The translations under genes and the position numbers were made by a program. Below, one piece after another: positions 44,201-55,060 of a stretch of DNA of 64,000 nt (positions are counted from its first letter, which is position 1; each line of letters begins with the position of its first letter). Source of the stretch: Sphingomonadales bacterium 28-55-16 (GTDB lineage Bacteria > Pseudomonadota > Alphaproteobacteria > Sphingomonadales > Sphingomonadaceae); assembly GCA_002278855.1 (NCBI GenBank), contig NCGG01000003.1:1-64000 (forward strand), written 5' to 3'. The notes under the pieces are model-generated. The model was not told the origin of the DNA and searched no databases. It saw only the letters and a list, made by a program, of their open reading frames with translations.

Positions 44201-44824
44201 ATGAAAGAATTTCTCTGCCAATTATATCTTATCTCGCCGCTTGAAGTTGGCGGTGATTTTCCCGCTCAGCTTGAGGCTGCTTTATCTGCGGGACCGGTCG
44301 CAGCGTTCCAGTTTCGCGTGAAGGATGTCGACCAACATGATGCAGCTGCTTTGGCTGAACCGCTTCAGGCCATTTGCGCGGCGCATGATGTGGCGTTTAT
44401 CGTGAACGACAGTGTATCGCTCGCCAAGCGGTTGAAGGCCGACGGCGTGCATTTGGGGCAGGGCGACGGAGACGTGAGCGAAGCACGCGAGCTGCTTGGC
44501 CGCGATGCGCAAATCGGCGTTACATGCCATAATAGCCGCCATCTTGCGATGGAAGCAGCTGAGGCAGGCGCCGATTATGTTGCCTTTGGTGCCTTCTACC
44601 CAACACCGACGAAGGTGGTGGACCATGTCGCCGATCTGGATACGTTGCAGAAATGGTCGCTTGTAACGGAAGTGCCGTGCGTCGCTATTGGCGGTATCAC
44701 GGCTGATAATGCGAAGCCTTTAATTGATAGCGGTGCCGACTTCATCGCTGTTAGCAGTGCGATCTGGACGCATCCACAGGGGCCTGCAGAGGCCGTAAAG
44801 GCATTCAACGCACTGCTTGCCTAA
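44201..44824 (+). CDS. thiE: Thiamine-phosphate synthase
   Basis: The 207-residue TIM-barrel enzyme joins HMP-diphosphate and thiazole phosphate to give thiamine phosphate. Segments are AFQFRVKD, FIVNDSVSLAKRLKADGVHLGQGD, IGVTCHN, ADYVAFGAFYPTPTK and VAIGGITADNAKPLIDSGADFIAVSSAI (phosphate loop). No other thi gene is next to it. The start codon has a weak ribosome-binding site and follows a strong hairpin. Confidence 0.94.
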   Translation: MKEFLCQLYLISPLEVGGDFPAQLEAALSAGPVAAFQFRVKDVDQHDAAALAEPLQAICAAHDVAFIVNDSVSLAKRLKADGVHLGQGDGDVSEARELLGRDAQIGVTCHNSRHLAMEAAEAGADYVAFGAFYPTPTKVVDHVADLDTLQKWSLVTEVPCVAIGGITADNAKPLIDSGADFIAVSSAIWTHPQGPAEAVKAFNALLA

Positions 44825-44905
44825 TCGCGCTGTCATCGCTAAAGGCCGCGTCCAACGGCACGTTTTTGCGTGCCTGCTCTTTCCATCTGTCAAGCGAGTG
44901 CACTC

Positions 44906-45469
44906 ATGAAAATCAACGCGGTTGAAATCAAGCCGGGTAACATTCTGGAATATGAAGGCGGCCTATGGCGCGTCGTAAAGACCGCGCATACCCAACCGGG
45001 TAAGGGCGGTGCATATATGCAGGTGGAGCTCAAAAATCTCCGTGATGGCCGAAAGAACAATATCCGTTTTCGTTCAGCGGAAAGCGTTGAAAAAGTACGT
45101 CTCGACCAGAAAGATTTCCAGTTCCTCTATGCCGAAGGTGACAATTTGGTGTTCATGGACAAGGAAACCTATGATCAGGTGACTTTGCCAAGCGACCTGT
45201 TGGGGGATGCGGCGGCGTTCCTTCAAGATGGCATGGATGTTGTTATGGAAATGTATGACGACGAAGCGCTTTCTGTCGCTTTGCCTGACCATATTGAAGC
45301 GACCGTCGTTGAAGCAGATGCTGTGGTTAAAGGCCAAACAGCGTCCTCCAGCTACAAGCCTGCTATTCTAGACAATGGTGTGCGCGTTATGGTGCCGCCG
45401 TTTATTAGCTCTGGCACGCGGATCGTGGTTGACGTCTACGAACGGGAATATGTCCGGAAGGCTGATTAA
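44906..45469 (+). CDS. efp: Elongation factor P
   Basis: The 187-residue factor relieves ribosome stalling at polyproline. It has the three-domain layout: KOW-like start ([21 protein letters not shown]), the P-site loop [11 protein letters not shown] with the conserved tip residue Lys, and the C-terminal OB domain ending [17 protein letters not shown]. No EpmA/EpmB or EarP gene is seen nearby. The ATG at 44906 fits the family. Its TAA overlaps the next ATG. Confidence 0.97.
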   Translation: MKINAVEIKPGNILEYEGGLWRVVKTAHTQPGKGGAYMQVELKNLRDGRKNNIRFRSAESVEKVRLDQKDFQFLYAEGDNLVFMDKETYDQVTLPSDLLGDAAAFLQDGMDVVMEMYDDEALSVALPDHIEATVVEADAVVKGQTASSSYKPAILDNGVRVMVPPFISSGTRIVVDVYEREYVRKAD

Positions 45470-46287
45470 TGCCTGCATTAACGGGTCTTTTGACCATCAT
45501 GGAAAAAGCCGCCCGTAAAGCGGGTGGCAAACTCCGTCGCGACTTTGGCGAAATCGAGCATTTGCAGGTTTCACAAAAGGGACCCGCAGATTTCGTTTCC
45601 AAGGCCGATGAGCGCGCCGAAGATACGATTTTTCGGGAACTTGAAATTGCGCGTCCCGACTGGGGCTTTTTGATGGAAGAAGGCGGCGAGATTGCTGGCG
45701 CTGAGGGTAAGCCGCGCTTCATTGTCGATCCGCTGGACGGCACCAGCAATTTTCTCCATGGTATTCCGCACTTTGCTATCTCGATAGCCGTGCAAGATCC
45801 AAAGCCTGATGGCTCAGGTTGGGGCGATATCTTTGCGGGCCTCGTGTACAACCCGATTACCGACGAAAGCTTTTGGGCCGAACGTGGCAAGGGTGCATGG
45901 TTAGGCAACCGCCGTTTGCGCGTTTCGGCGCGCCGACAGTTAAATGAAGCGCTCATCGCGACCGGAACCCCATATAAAGGACATGGTGACTTTGAAGAAT
46001 GGGCCAAGATTTTTGGCGCCATTGGGCCTTCGGTTTCCGGTATCCGCCGTTTTGGTGCAGCCAGCCTAGATCTCGCTTGGTTGGCCGCTGGCCGCTATGA
46101 TGGTTTCTGGGAAAGTGGCTTGTCGCCTTGGGATACGGCTGCAGGATGCTTGCTGGTGCGCGAAGCTGGTGGCTTTGTGACGGATTATCGTGGACGAAGC
46201 CCGCATATCGCGGATGTTCAGGTTTTGGCAGCAAATGACATATTGCATAGCAAGCTGCATAAGCTGTTGGTTGGTGCCATAAAATAA
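45469..46287 (+). CDS. suhB: Inositol monophosphatase family protein
   Basis: The 272-residue Mg-dependent phosphatase has the metal motifs DPLDGTSNFLHGIPHFAIS and ESGLSPWDTAAGCLLVREAGG, with an upstream Glu in MEEGG. Substrates may be inositol-1-phosphate or related sugars; the efp-suhB pairing is common in alphaproteobacteria. The start overlaps the efp stop (TAATG), so it is coupled. Confidence 0.94.
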   Translation: MPALTGLLTIMEKAARKAGGKLRRDFGEIEHLQVSQKGPADFVSKADERAEDTIFRELEIARPDWGFLMEEGGEIAGAEGKPRFIVDPLDGTSNFLHGIPHFAISIAVQDPKPDGSGWGDIFAGLVYNPITDESFWAERGKGAWLGNRRLRVSARRQLNEALIATGTPYKGHGDFEEWAKIFGAIGPSVSGIRRFGAASLDLAWLAAGRYDGFWESGLSPWDTAAGCLLVREAGGFVTDYRGRSPHIADVQVLAANDILHSKLHKLLVGAIK

Positions 46288-46389
46288 ACCACGAAAATGG
46301 TAGAAAAAATGCTGAGTCTTGGCCTTGCAGGTCAGGAGTCTTCTGCCTAAAAGCGCCGCAACTTACGGGGTTTCGGAAGCGAGTCTGAT

Positions 46390-46764
46390 ATGACTGATTT
46401 GTCGCAATATTTGCCTATACTGCTTTTCCTGGTGGTGGCGCTCGCCTTATCGTCAGCTTTTGTGTTTTTGCCGATCGGTGTGTCGCGGTTGACAGGCGCG
46501 CACAAGCCAACTGAAGCTAAGCTGGCGGAGTATGAGTGCGGGTTTCCGGCGTTCGAAGATTCGCGCAGCCAGTTTGATGTCCGTTTTTACCTCGTCGCGA
46601 TTTTGTTCATAATATTCGACCTCGAAGCCGCTTTTTTGTTTCCCTGGGCCGTTAGCTTAGGTGAAACGGGTTGGATCGGTTGGGGTACAATGATGCTGTT
46701 CCTGTTCGAATTGGTCATCGGATTTATCTATGCATGGAAAGTGGGAGCACTCGAATGGGAGTAG
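46390..46764 (+). CDS. nuoA: NADH-quinone oxidoreductase subunit A
   Basis: The 124-residue membrane subunit has three helices and the conserved loop [43 protein letters not shown]. The Cys in YECG lies near the quinone site. It is the first gene of a 14-subunit complex I operon. Confidence 0.97.
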   Translation: MTDLSQYLPILLFLVVALALSSAFVFLPIGVSRLTGAHKPTEAKLAEYECGFPAFEDSRSQFDVRFYLVAILFIIFDLEAAFLFPWAVSLGETGWIGWGTMMLFLFELVIGFIYAWKVGALEWE

Positions 46765-47291
46765 TCACACCAGCACTCTCGGAGGTGCAAGCCCCGGATG
46801 CAGCGTTTTTCAAGGATATTGAGAGCGAAGTGAACGACAAGGGTTTTGTTGTTTCTTCGGCAGAAGATCTGTTTAACTGGGCACGCACTGGGTCATTATG
46901 GCCCATGACCTTTGGTCTTGCATGCTGCGCCGTAGAGATGATCCACGGTTACATGCCGCGTTATGACTTCGAACGTTTTGGTATTGCACCACGCGCATCA
47001 CCCCGTCAGTCCGACGTCATGATCGTCGCTGGCACGCTCTGCAATAAAATGGCCCCTGCCTTGCGTAAGGTTTATGACCAGATGTCTGAACCGAAATATG
47101 TCATTTCTATGGGCAGTTGTGCCAATGGCGGCGGCTATTATCATTATAGTTACAGCGTGGTGCGCGGTTGCGACCGCGTCGTGCCGGTCGATATCTATGT
47201 GCCTGGGTGCCCGCCGACCGCAGAAGCCTTGTTATATGGCATCATGCAGCTCCAACGCAAAATCCGCCGGACAGGAACAATTGAACGGTGA
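46755..47291 (+). CDS. nuoB: NADH-quinone oxidoreductase subunit B
   Basis: The 178-residue peripheral subunit holds the N2 [4Fe-4S] cluster: LACCAVEM (tandem cysteines), [20 protein letters not shown] and [16 protein letters not shown]. The ATG at 46755 overlaps the end of nuoA by 10 bp and has GGGAG upstream; 46734 is a possible earlier start. Confidence 0.97.
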   Translation: MGVVTPALSEVQAPDAAFFKDIESEVNDKGFVVSSAEDLFNWARTGSLWPMTFGLACCAVEMIHGYMPRYDFERFGIAPRASPRQSDVMIVAGTLCNKMAPALRKVYDQMSEPKYVISMGSCANGGGYYHYSYSVVRGCDRVVPVDIYVPGCPPTAEALLYGIMQLQRKIRRTGTIER

Positions 47292-48037
47292 GCCATTCCG
47301 CACCCCTGATCAATACGCCAGATGGCACGATAGAGGCTATCTCAAAAGCGCTTGGTAAGCATTTGGTTTCTATCGAGGAAGCCAATGGTGAAGTGGCTGT
47401 TCATGTCCATCGCGACGCTTTGGTCGAGTGTATGGTTCAGCTTCGCGATGCATGCGCATATCAGCAGTTGATGGAAATGGCGGGCGTTGACTGGCCAGAT
47501 CGTGATCCGCGGTTTGAAGTTGTTTATTGCTTACTGAGCCTGACCAAGAACCATCGCATCCGCGTACATTTGGCGACCAATGAAGACCAGCCGGTTCCAT
47601 CGGTTACGGGGATCTGGCCTGTTGCCGGATGGTTGGAGCGCGAAGTGTTCGACATGTATGGCGTTCTATTTTCCGGCAATGCTGACCTGCGCCGGATTTT
47701 GACCGATTATGGCTTTTCCGGACACCCGCAACGTAAGGACTTTCCATTGTCGGGCTATGTCGAGCTGCGTTATTCGGAAGAAGAAAAGCGCGTGAAATAT
47801 GAGCCCGTCCAATTGGCGCAGGATTTCCGTAATTTTGATTTCCTCTCGCCATGGGAAGGCGCGGACTACGTCCTGCCGGGCGATGAGAAGACCGGCGAGG
47901 GCGCTGGCAATGGCGCGCCACCGGCTGCACCCAAAACGACGGATACCGCGCAGCAGGCAGGCGCGGGTAAAGCTGCGAACAAAGAGGCCGTTAAGCGCAG
48001 CGTGCGCAAGCCTAAGGCGACGGGGGATAAAGCATGA
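47288..48037 (+). CDS. nuoC: NADH-quinone oxidoreductase subunit C
   Basis: The 249-residue subunit has the 30-kDa signature ERE(V)[34 protein letters not shown]. After [11 protein letters not shown] there is a low-complexity Ala/Lys/Gly tail of about 55 residues, basic at the end ([14 protein letters not shown]), beyond the core fold. The GTG start overlaps nuoB by 4 bp (GTGA). Confidence 0.96.
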   Translation: MSHSAPLINTPDGTIEAISKALGKHLVSIEEANGEVAVHVHRDALVECMVQLRDACAYQQLMEMAGVDWPDRDPRFEVVYCLLSLTKNHRIRVHLATNEDQPVPSVTGIWPVAGWLEREVFDMYGVLFSGNADLRRILTDYGFSGHPQRKDFPLSGYVELRYSEEEKRVKYEPVQLAQDFRNFDFLSPWEGADYVLPGDEKTGEGAGNGAPPAAPKTTDTAQQAGAGKAANKEAVKRSVRKPKATGDKA

Positions 48038-49245
48038 GCATGCAGCAAGATCTCGCCCCGACGACTGGCGATGACGTCATCCAGAACTACACGATTAACT
48101 TTGGTCCTCAGCACCCAGCAGCGCACGGCGTTTTGCGTCTGGTGATGGAGTTGGACGGTGAAATTGTCGAGCGGCTCGACCCGCATATCGGCCTTTTGCA
48201 CCGCGGCACCGAAAAGCTGATCGAGTATAAAACCTATTTGCAGGCTTTGCCCTATTTTGATCGTCTGGATTACGCGTCGCCAATGGCGATGGAGCACAGT
48301 TATGTGCTTGCGGTTGAAAAGTTGCTCAACTTAGAGGTGCCGCTGCGCGCCCAATATCTGCGTGTATTGTTTGCCGAACTGACGCGGATCAAGAACCACA
48401 CGCTGAATATCGCGCACCATATCATCGACGTTGGCGCGATGACGCCGCCTTTGTGGCTGTATGAAATTCGCGAAGACATCATGGCCTTTTACGAGCGGGC
48501 GAGCGGCGCGCGGATGCATGCCGCATGGTTCCGTCCGGGTGGTGTCCATCAAGATGTGCCATTGAAATTGCTGACGGACATCGCTGAATGGCTTGATGAC
48601 CGCATGCCGCGCCTGTTTGAAGACGCGATGTCGCTGGTTGTCGACAACCGCATTTTTAAGCAGCGCAACGTAGATATTGCCATCGTGTCTAAGGAAGATG
48701 CGATCAAATGGGGCTTCTCCGGCCCAATGATCCGTGGTGCGGGCATCCCGTGGGATATTCGCAAAAGCCAGCCTTATGACGTTTATGACCGTATGGAATT
48801 CGACATTCCCGTCGGCACGCGCGGTGATTGCTATGACCGGTTCATGGTGCGCGTTGAAGAAGTGCGTCAATCGGTCCGGATCATAAAGCAGTGTTTGCAG
48901 CAAATGCCTGAGGGGCCAGTGTGTAGCGATGATCGCAAGATTGCGCCGCCCAATCGCGCTGAAATGAAGCAATCGATGGAAGCGTTGATCCATCATTTCA
49001 AATTGTACACCGAAGGCTTTAAAGTGCCCGCAGGAAGCGTCTACGTGGCCACTGAGAGCCCTAAGGGTGAGTTTGGGGTGTATTTGGTCTCCGACGGTTC
49101 GAACAAGCCCTATCGCTGTAAAATACGCCCCACAGCATTTTCGCACCTGCAAGCGATGGATTTCATGACACGTGGACATATGCTTGCGGATACGACGGCC
49201 ATATTGGGCGCGCTCGACATTGTGTTCGGGGAGTGTGATCGCTGA
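48034..49245 (+). CDS. nuoD: NADH-quinone oxidoreductase subunit D
   Basis: The 403-residue 49-kDa subunit forms the quinone cavity with NuoB. Segments are [61 protein letters not shown] and C-terminal FGECDR. The ATG overlaps nuoC (ATGA). The TGA overlaps the ATG of a 59-codon ORF. Confidence 0.97.
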   Translation: MSMQQDLAPTTGDDVIQNYTINFGPQHPAAHGVLRLVMELDGEIVERLDPHIGLLHRGTEKLIEYKTYLQALPYFDRLDYASPMAMEHSYVLAVEKLLNLEVPLRAQYLRVLFAELTRIKNHTLNIAHHIIDVGAMTPPLWLYEIREDIMAFYERASGARMHAAWFRPGGVHQDVPLKLLTDIAEWLDDRMPRLFEDAMSLVVDNRIFKQRNVDIAIVSKEDAIKWGFSGPMIRGAGIPWDIRKSQPYDVYDRMEFDIPVGTRGDCYDRFMVRVEEVRQSVRIIKQCLQQMPEGPVCSDDRKIAPPNRAEMKQSMEALIHHFKLYTEGFKVPAGSVYVATESPKGEFGVYLVSDGSNKPYRCKIRPTAFSHLQAMDFMTRGHMLADTTAILGALDIVFGECDR

Positions 49246-49424
49246 TGACACGCGAGCTTATGTTTCTGGCATCCGTTGCCTTTGGATCGGTCGCACTTGT
49301 TGCGGCGTATCTGTATCTTTTCCATGCTCAAATTTCGGCAAAGGAAGTTGGTACAACCGCTGCTGCCATGATGTTTGGCGCATATATTGGACGCGTTTGG
49401 GGACGGAAAGAAGCACATGGCTGA
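49245..49424 (+). CDS. Small membrane protein between nuoD and nuoE (59 residues)
   Basis: The ATG at 49245-49247 overlaps the nuoD stop (TGATG) and the ORF overlaps nuoE by 8 bp. The product begins [19 protein letters not shown], has one hydrophobic helix (about 6-26), a polar ISAKEVGTTAA segment and a weaker second hydrophobic stretch before a basic tail (GRVWGRKEAHG). The tight coupling and membrane character support a real gene. It is not a known Nuo subunit; an assembly or accessory role is an inference. Confidence 0.65.
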   Translation: MTRELMFLASVAFGSVALVAAYLYLFHAQISAKEVGTTAAAMMFGAYIGRVWGRKEAHG

Positions 49425-50085
49425 CGCAGTACAGATCCCTGATGAGGCGGAAACCCGCGCGAAGTGGGGCAGCTTTGCCTTTTCGCCGGCGTATAAGGCA
49501 AAGGCAGATGTTTTCATCGGCCGCTATCCTGCCGGGCGTCAGCAATCTGCCGTGATGGCGCTGCTTGATCTTGCACAACGTCAGGTGGGCGAAGAAACGC
49601 ATACGCAGGGCTGGTTGCCAGTGCCCGTGATTGAATATGTCGCTGGCTATCTTGGCATGCCCTATATGCGTACCTATGAGGTCGCGACATTTTACACGAT
49701 GTACAATCTCGCGCCCGTTGGCCGTTTTCATGTGCAAGTCTGTGGTACGACACCATGTATGCTGCGTGGGTCGGATGATATCATCGCGGCGTGCAAGAAC
49801 CGTGGACTGGTTAAGGGTGGGACAACCCCCGACGGGCTGTTCACGCTGAACGAAGTTGAATGCATGGGGAACTGCGCCTCTGCACCTATGGTTCAGATCA
49901 ACGACGACAATTACGAAGATCTTGATTATGACAGCATGACTTCGATTTTGAGTGATCTTGCTGAGGGCAAGCAGCCGAAGGTTGGCACGCAATTACCGGG
50001 TCGGCACACCGTTGAACCTTATGGCGGCGCAACGACATTGCAGGCGATGGTCCATAAGAACCATGATTATCGGGAGGAATATTGA
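49417..50085 (+). CDS. nuoE: NADH-quinone oxidoreductase subunit E
   Basis: The 222-residue thioredoxin-like subunit carries the N1a [2Fe-2S] cluster: VQVCGTTPCMLRGSD and NEVECMGNCASAPM supply four Cys ligands. The ATG at 49417 matches the usual start MADAVQIPDEAETRAKWG. Its TGA overlaps a 45-codon ORF. Confidence 0.96.
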   Translation: MADAVQIPDEAETRAKWGSFAFSPAYKAKADVFIGRYPAGRQQSAVMALLDLAQRQVGEETHTQGWLPVPVIEYVAGYLGMPYMRTYEVATFYTMYNLAPVGRFHVQVCGTTPCMLRGSDDIIAACKNRGLVKGGTTPDGLFTLNEVECMGNCASAPMVQINDDNYEDLDYDSMTSILSDLAEGKQPKVGTQLPGRHTVEPYGGATTLQAMVHKNHDYREEY

Positions 50086-50222
50086 TGGAGTTCCTTCCTC
50101 TGGTCGGCATTCTCATTGCTGCCTTTGTCGCATGGAAATTGCTTAAAGGCATCATTAAACTGGGCGTAATTGGGTTGCTCATCGCAGGCGCCGCATGGCT
50201 TCTTCTTGGAGGTTTGGGCTGA
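50085..50222 (+). CDS. Small membrane protein between nuoE and nuoF (45 residues)
   Basis: The ATG at 50085-50087 overlaps the nuoE stop and the TGA at 50220-50222 overlaps the nuoF ATG. The preceding sequence has GGGAGGA at good spacing. The product is very hydrophobic with two short helices ([18 protein letters not shown] and [18 protein letters not shown]) split by KGIIK. Stop-start coupling at both ends makes it likely to be translated. Function is unknown. Confidence 0.65.
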   Translation: MEFLPLVGILIAAFVAWKLLKGIIKLGVIGLLIAGAAWLLLGGLG

Positions 50223-51517
50223 TGCTCGCTGACAAAGACCGCATTTTTACCAATCTATATGGCTATCAGGATTTTGCCCTGAAAGCGGCGCAGGCGCGTG
50301 GCGACTGGGATAAAACCGCCGACTTGATGAAAGTTGGTCAGGACGCCATTATTGAGGAAGTGAAAGCGTCGGGTCTGCGCGGTCGCGGCGGGGCAGGTTT
50401 TCCAACAGGTATGAAGTGGAGCTTCATGCCCAAGGCGCCTACACCCGAGCGTCCAAATTTTCTGGTCATCAATGCGGATGAATCCGAGCCAGGTTCTTGC
50501 AAAGACCGTGAGATCATTCGCCATGATCCGCACAAGTTGATCGAAGGGGCGTTGATCGCTGGTTTCGCCATGCGCGCGCGCGCCGCTTATATCTACATTC
50601 GCGGCGAATATATCTTTGAAGCGAAGGTGCTCGAGCAAGCGGTTGCTGAAGCCTATTCAGCAGGCTTGCTTGGAAAGAACGCTGCAAAATCGGGCTACGA
50701 CTTTGACGTGTTCGTCCATCGCGGCGCTGGCGCATATATCTGCGGCGAAGAAACCGCGATGATCGAAAGCCTTGAGGGCAAAAAAGGGCAACCGCGTTTG
50801 AAACCGCCATTTCCGGCAGGTGCGGGGCTTTATGGATGCCCCACCACCGTTAACAATGTCGAGAGTATCGCGGTTGTGCCAACGATCCTGCGGCGCGGTG
50901 CGGCATGGTTTAAGGGCTTTGGCCGCGAGAATAACCACGGCACAAAGCTGTTCCAGATTTCGGGCCATGTCGAAAAGCCATGCGTCGTCGAAGAAGAAAT
51001 GGGCATTCCATTTCGCGATCTGATTGAGAAGCATTGTGGCGGCATTCGCGGTGGATGGGACAATCTGCTCGCGGTCATTCCTGGCGGATCATCGGTGCCG
51101 TTGGTGCCTGCCGCGATGATGATGGACGTGCCGATGGATTTCGACGGCTGCAAGGCGGTTGGCTCCGGCCTTGGTACTGCGGCGGTTATTGTCATGGACA
51201 AGTCCACGGACATCGTGCGCGCGATCTCTCGGCTGTCCTATTTCTACAAGCACGAAAGCTGCGGCCAATGTACGCCGTGCCGTGAAGGTACTGGCTGGAT
51301 GTGGCGCGTGATGGAAAAAATGCGCACAGGCAATGCCGAGATCGGCGATATCGATACCTTATATGATGTCACCAAACAGGTCGAAGGACATACAATCTGC
51401 GCGCTCGGCGATGCGGCGGCTTGGCCAATTCAAGGGCTTATCAAACATTTCCGTCCCGAGATGGAGCGGCGCATTCATGAAGTCAAAGGCGACAATATGC
51501 TGGAGGCGGCGGAGTAA
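50222..51517 (+). CDS. nuoF: NADH-quinone oxidoreductase subunit F
   Basis: The 431-residue subunit binds NADH and FMN ([35 protein letters not shown]) and the N3 [4Fe-4S] cluster ([15 protein letters not shown] with a later Cys in [10 protein letters not shown]). It is the electron entry point. The ATG at 50222 overlaps the preceding small ORF's stop. Confidence 0.97.
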   Translation: MLADKDRIFTNLYGYQDFALKAAQARGDWDKTADLMKVGQDAIIEEVKASGLRGRGGAGFPTGMKWSFMPKAPTPERPNFLVINADESEPGSCKDREIIRHDPHKLIEGALIAGFAMRARAAYIYIRGEYIFEAKVLEQAVAEAYSAGLLGKNAAKSGYDFDVFVHRGAGAYICGEETAMIESLEGKKGQPRLKPPFPAGAGLYGCPTTVNNVESIAVVPTILRRGAAWFKGFGRENNHGTKLFQISGHVEKPCVVEEEMGIPFRDLIEKHCGGIRGGWDNLLAVIPGGSSVPLVPAAMMMDVPMDFDGCKAVGSGLGTAAVIVMDKSTDIVRAISRLSYFYKHESCGQCTPCREGTGWMWRVMEKMRTGNAEIGDIDTLYDVTKQVEGHTICALGDAAAWPIQGLIKHFRPEMERRIHEVKGDNMLEAAE

Positions 51518-51519
51518 AA

Positions 51520-53520
51520 ATGCCTAAAGTCACCGTAGACGGATTAGAACTCGAAGTTCCTGCAGGCGCGACTGTGTTGCAGGCGTGTGAGATGGCGGGG
51601 AAAGAAATTCCGCGCTTTTGCTATCATGAGCGGCTGTCCATCGCGGGCAATTGCCGCATGTGCCTGGTTGAGGTTGCCCCGGGGCCACCCAAGCCGCAGG
51701 CGTCGTGCGCATTGCCAGCCACTGAAGGGCAAATCATCCGGACCGATACGCCGATGGTGAAAAAGGCACGCGAAGGGGTGATGGAGTTTTTGCTGATTAA
51801 CCACCCGTTGGATTGCCCAATTTGTGACCAAGGCGGCGAGTGCGATTTGCAGGACCAAAGCGTCGCTTATGGTCGCGGTGCTTCGCGGTTTGAAGAAAAC
51901 AAGCGCGCGGTCACGGAAAAATATATGGGGCCGCTGGTCAAAACGGCGATGACGCGTTGCATCCAGTGCACCCGTTGCGTGCGCTTTGCTGAAGAAGTGG
52001 CCGGTATTGAAGAAGTCGGGGCTATTGGTCGCGGCGAAAATATGCAGATCACGACCTATCTTGAGCACGCCATGCAAAGCGAGCTTTCAGGCAATGTGGT
52101 TGATCTATGCCCCGTGGGTGCCTTGACGTCGAAGCCTTATGCGTTTGAAGCGCGTCCTTGGGAACTTAAAAAGACCCCAAGCATCGATGTAATGGATGCG
52201 GTTGGTACCAACATTCGGCTTGATAGCCGGGGCAGGGCCGTGCTGCGCGCCTTGCCGCGCATTAATGACGATGTGAACGAGGAATGGGCGTCGGACAAAA
52301 CCCGCCATGCGGTGGATGGCCTAACGCATCGTCGCTTGGATAAGCCCTATATCCGCAAGGACGGTAAACTTGTAGTCGCGAGTTGGGTTGAGGCATTTGA
52401 CGCCATCAAAACCCATTGGACAGGCGAAGCTGCGGTGTTGGCTGGTGATCAGGTTGATTGCGAGACCATGTTCGCGGCGCGCGCATTGGCGGGTACGTCG
52501 ATGCTTGAAGGGCGCCAGACTGGCCTTGCCTACGACACATCATCGCTTTCGGCGGTGAATTTCAACACCACGATTGCGGGCATAGAGAATGCCGACATTA
52601 TCCTATTGGTTGGAAGCGATTTGCGCCGTGAAGCACCTTTGGTGAACACACGCATTCAAAAGGCAATCCGTAAGCGTGGCGCAAAGGTGTTTGCGATCGG
52701 ACCAGTCACAGACCTGACCTACAAGGTTGAGTGGTTGGGCGATGACCTGAGTGCACTCACAAAAATACCCAAGGTGCTTTCAGAGGCCCTTAAACATGCG
52801 GAACGCCCGGCCATCATCGTCGGCGGCGGCGCGTTGCGTTATGATGGCGTCCACGGCGCGGCTTTGGCTTTTGCCAAGAAGTTCAAGCTGGTGCGTGATG
52901 GCTGGAACGGGTTTAACGTTCTGCATTTTGCAGCTGCGCGCATGGGCGGACTGATGTTGGGCTACGCGCATGAAGGCGGGATCAAGAAGCTGGCTGCGGC
53001 CTTGCCGAAGCTTGCATTCTTCCTTGGCGCAGATGAAGTGGATTACAGCCTTTTTGCAAATAGCTTCAAAGTCTATGTCGGTCACCATGGTGACAATGGC
53101 GCACATCATGCCGACGTGATATTGCCGGGTGCAGCTTATTCCGAGAAATCGGGAACATATGTGAACTTGGAAGGTCGCGTGCAACGTGGCGAGCGGGCAG
53201 TGTTCCCGCCCGGCGATGCGCGTGAGGATTGGGCCATATTCCGGGCGCTGTCTGACGCGTTGGGCAAGCGTCTTCCATTCGACAATGTCGACGCGCTGCG
53301 TACCGAAATGGCCAAAGCTGTGCCGGCGCTTGGTGTTGAGGGTCTCGCCAATTATGGTTGGAACGAACCGGCGCTTTCGGCGGATGTTCATGGCAAAATT
53401 GCTGACTATCCAATCAAGGATTTTTACCTGACGAACGCCATCTGCCGGGCGTCGGAAACGATGCAGAAATGCTCTTCGGAGCTGGTGCACGGAACGCAGC
53501 TTCTGGAGGCGGCGGAATGA
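51520..53520 (+). CDS. nuoG: NADH-quinone oxidoreductase subunit G
   Basis: The 666-residue subunit has an N-terminal ferredoxin fold with [2Fe-2S] ligands (CYHERLSIAGNCRMC; ASCALPA), a His-Cys3 [4Fe-4S] site (HPLDCPICDQGGECDLQD) and the next cluster (RCIQCTRCVRF ... DLCPVGALTSK), followed by a molybdopterin-oxidoreductase-like domain. It conducts electrons within the peripheral arm. Confidence 0.97.
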   Translation: MPKVTVDGLELEVPAGATVLQACEMAGKEIPRFCYHERLSIAGNCRMCLVEVAPGPPKPQASCALPATEGQIIRTDTPMVKKAREGVMEFLLINHPLDCPICDQGGECDLQDQSVAYGRGASRFEENKRAVTEKYMGPLVKTAMTRCIQCTRCVRFAEEVAGIEEVGAIGRGENMQITTYLEHAMQSELSGNVVDLCPVGALTSKPYAFEARPWELKKTPSIDVMDAVGTNIRLDSRGRAVLRALPRINDDVNEEWASDKTRHAVDGLTHRRLDKPYIRKDGKLVVASWVEAFDAIKTHWTGEAAVLAGDQVDCETMFAARALAGTSMLEGRQTGLAYDTSSLSAVNFNTTIAGIENADIILLVGSDLRREAPLVNTRIQKAIRKRGAKVFAIGPVTDLTYKVEWLGDDLSALTKIPKVLSEALKHAERPAIIVGGGALRYDGVHGAALAFAKKFKLVRDGWNGFNVLHFAAARMGGLMLGYAHEGGIKKLAAALPKLAFFLGADEVDYSLFANSFKVYVGHHGDNGAHHADVILPGAAYSEKSGTYVNLEGRVQRGERAVFPPGDAREDWAIFRALSDALGKRLPFDNVDALRTEMAKAVPALGVEGLANYGWNEPALSADVHGKIADYPIKDFYLTNAICRASETMQKCSSELVHGTQLLEAAE

Positions 53521-54563
53521 CATCCTTCTTCCAAAATCTCGGCATGAATTATGAAGCCGCATGGTTCACCGCGACCATTGCGGGCATTCTGCTGATCGCT
53601 TTGCCATTAATGTTGGCCGTGGCGCTCATCATCTATTCGGAGCGTAAATTATGGGCCGCATTCGCCCTGCGCAGGGGACCCAACGTTGTTGGACCTTTCG
53701 GTATCTTGCAATCCTTCGCTGATGGCTTGAAGGTATTCTTGCAGGAAACGATTATACCGAGCGCGTCAAACCGCGGTCTTTTCCTGATTGCGCCGATCAT
53801 CACTTTCACAGTCGCGTTGATGGCGTGGGCGGTCATCCCGTTTGCCGATGGCGTCGTGCTGTCGAACATCAATGTGGGCTTGCTCTATATCTTGGCCATT
53901 AGCAGCCTTGGTGTTTATGGCGTTGTTATTGCCGGTTGGGCGTCCAATTCGAAATATCCATTTTATTCCGCGATGCGCGCTGCGGCGCAGATGATTTCTT
54001 ATGAAGTTTCGATTGGGTTCATCCTGATCTGCGTTGTTTTATGGGCGGGCACATTCAACATCAGCGGCATTGTCGAAGACCAGCGTGGTCACATTTTTGG
54101 TGTCATTAACGCTTATGCCTTTAACCCGCTGTTGTTTCCGATCGCTGTCATGTTCCTTATCAGTTCGATGGCGGAAACAGCGCGTGCTCCGTTCGATTTG
54201 ACCGAGGCCGAGAGCGAGTTGGTTGCTGGATATCAAACCGAATATTCGTCCATGGCCTTTGCTTTGTTTTGGCTTGGCGAATACGCCAACGTCCTGTTGA
54301 TGTGCGCGCTCAACGCGATATTATTCTGGGGTGGATATCTGCCGCCGGTTGAATGGGCACCGCTCTACGTTGTTCCCGGCATTATTTGGTTCTTTGCCAA
54401 AATCCTGCTGATGTTCTTCATCTTCGCATGGGTGAAGGCAACCGTGCCGCGTTACCGTTATGACCAATTGATGCGTCTGGGTTGGAAGATATTCCTGCCG
54501 ATCTCGTTGTTCTGGGTCTTTTTGGTGAGCGGTTATCTTATGTTCACAGGACATTTCGCATGA
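53517..54563 (+). CDS. nuoH: NADH-quinone oxidoreductase subunit H
   Basis: The 348-residue membrane subunit joins the two arms and borders the quinone entry. Segments are [66 protein letters not shown] and [18 protein letters not shown]. The ATG overlaps the nuoG stop as ATGA. Confidence 0.97.
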   Translation: MTSFFQNLGMNYEAAWFTATIAGILLIALPLMLAVALIIYSERKLWAAFALRRGPNVVGPFGILQSFADGLKVFLQETIIPSASNRGLFLIAPIITFTVALMAWAVIPFADGVVLSNINVGLLYILAISSLGVYGVVIAGWASNSKYPFYSAMRAAAQMISYEVSIGFILICVVLWAGTFNISGIVEDQRGHIFGVINAYAFNPLLFPIAVMFLISSMAETARAPFDLTEAESELVAGYQTEYSSMAFALFWLGEYANVLLMCALNAILFWGGYLPPVEWAPLYVVPGIIWFFAKILLMFFIFAWVKATVPRYRYDQLMRLGWKIFLPISLFWVFLVSGYLMFTGHFA

Positions 54564-55048
54564 CCACCATCGCGCATCTCATCAAAACCTTCACCTTGTG
54601 GGAATTCGTCAAGGCGCACTGGCTGACCTTGCAATATTTCTTCAAGCCAAAGGCCACAATCAACTATCCGTTCGAGAAGAACCCGCTGAGCCCGCGCTTC
54701 CGTGGTGAACACGCCCTTCGCCGTTATCCCAATGGCGAAGAACGCTGCATCGCGTGTAAATTGTGCGAGGCTGTTTGCCCTGCATTGGCGATCACGATCG
54801 AGTCCGAGCCGCGCGAAGACGGCAGCCGCCGTACGACGCGATATGACATCGACATGACCAAGTGCATTTATTGTGGCTTTTGCCAGGAAGCATGCCCTGT
54901 TGACGCAATTGTCGAAGGACCAAATCTCGAATTCGCAACAGAAACGCGTGAGGAATTGCTGTATGATAAAGCCAAGCTCCTCGACAATGGTGCAAAGTGG
55001 GAGCGGGCAATCGCCGCGAACCTTGCTGCCGATGCACCCTATCGTTAA
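54560..55048 (+). CDS. nuoI: NADH-quinone oxidoreductase subunit I
   Basis: The 162-residue 8Fe ferredoxin subunit has two cluster motifs: [17 protein letters not shown] and [21 protein letters not shown] (N6a and N6b). The ATG overlaps nuoH as ATGA. Confidence 0.97.
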   Translation: MTTIAHLIKTFTLWEFVKAHWLTLQYFFKPKATINYPFEKNPLSPRFRGEHALRRYPNGEERCIACKLCEAVCPALAITIESEPREDGSRRTTRYDIDMTKCIYCGFCQEACPVDAIVEGPNLEFATETREELLYDKAKLLDNGAKWERAIAANLAADAPYR

Positions 55049-55060
55049 GGGCGACGCATC

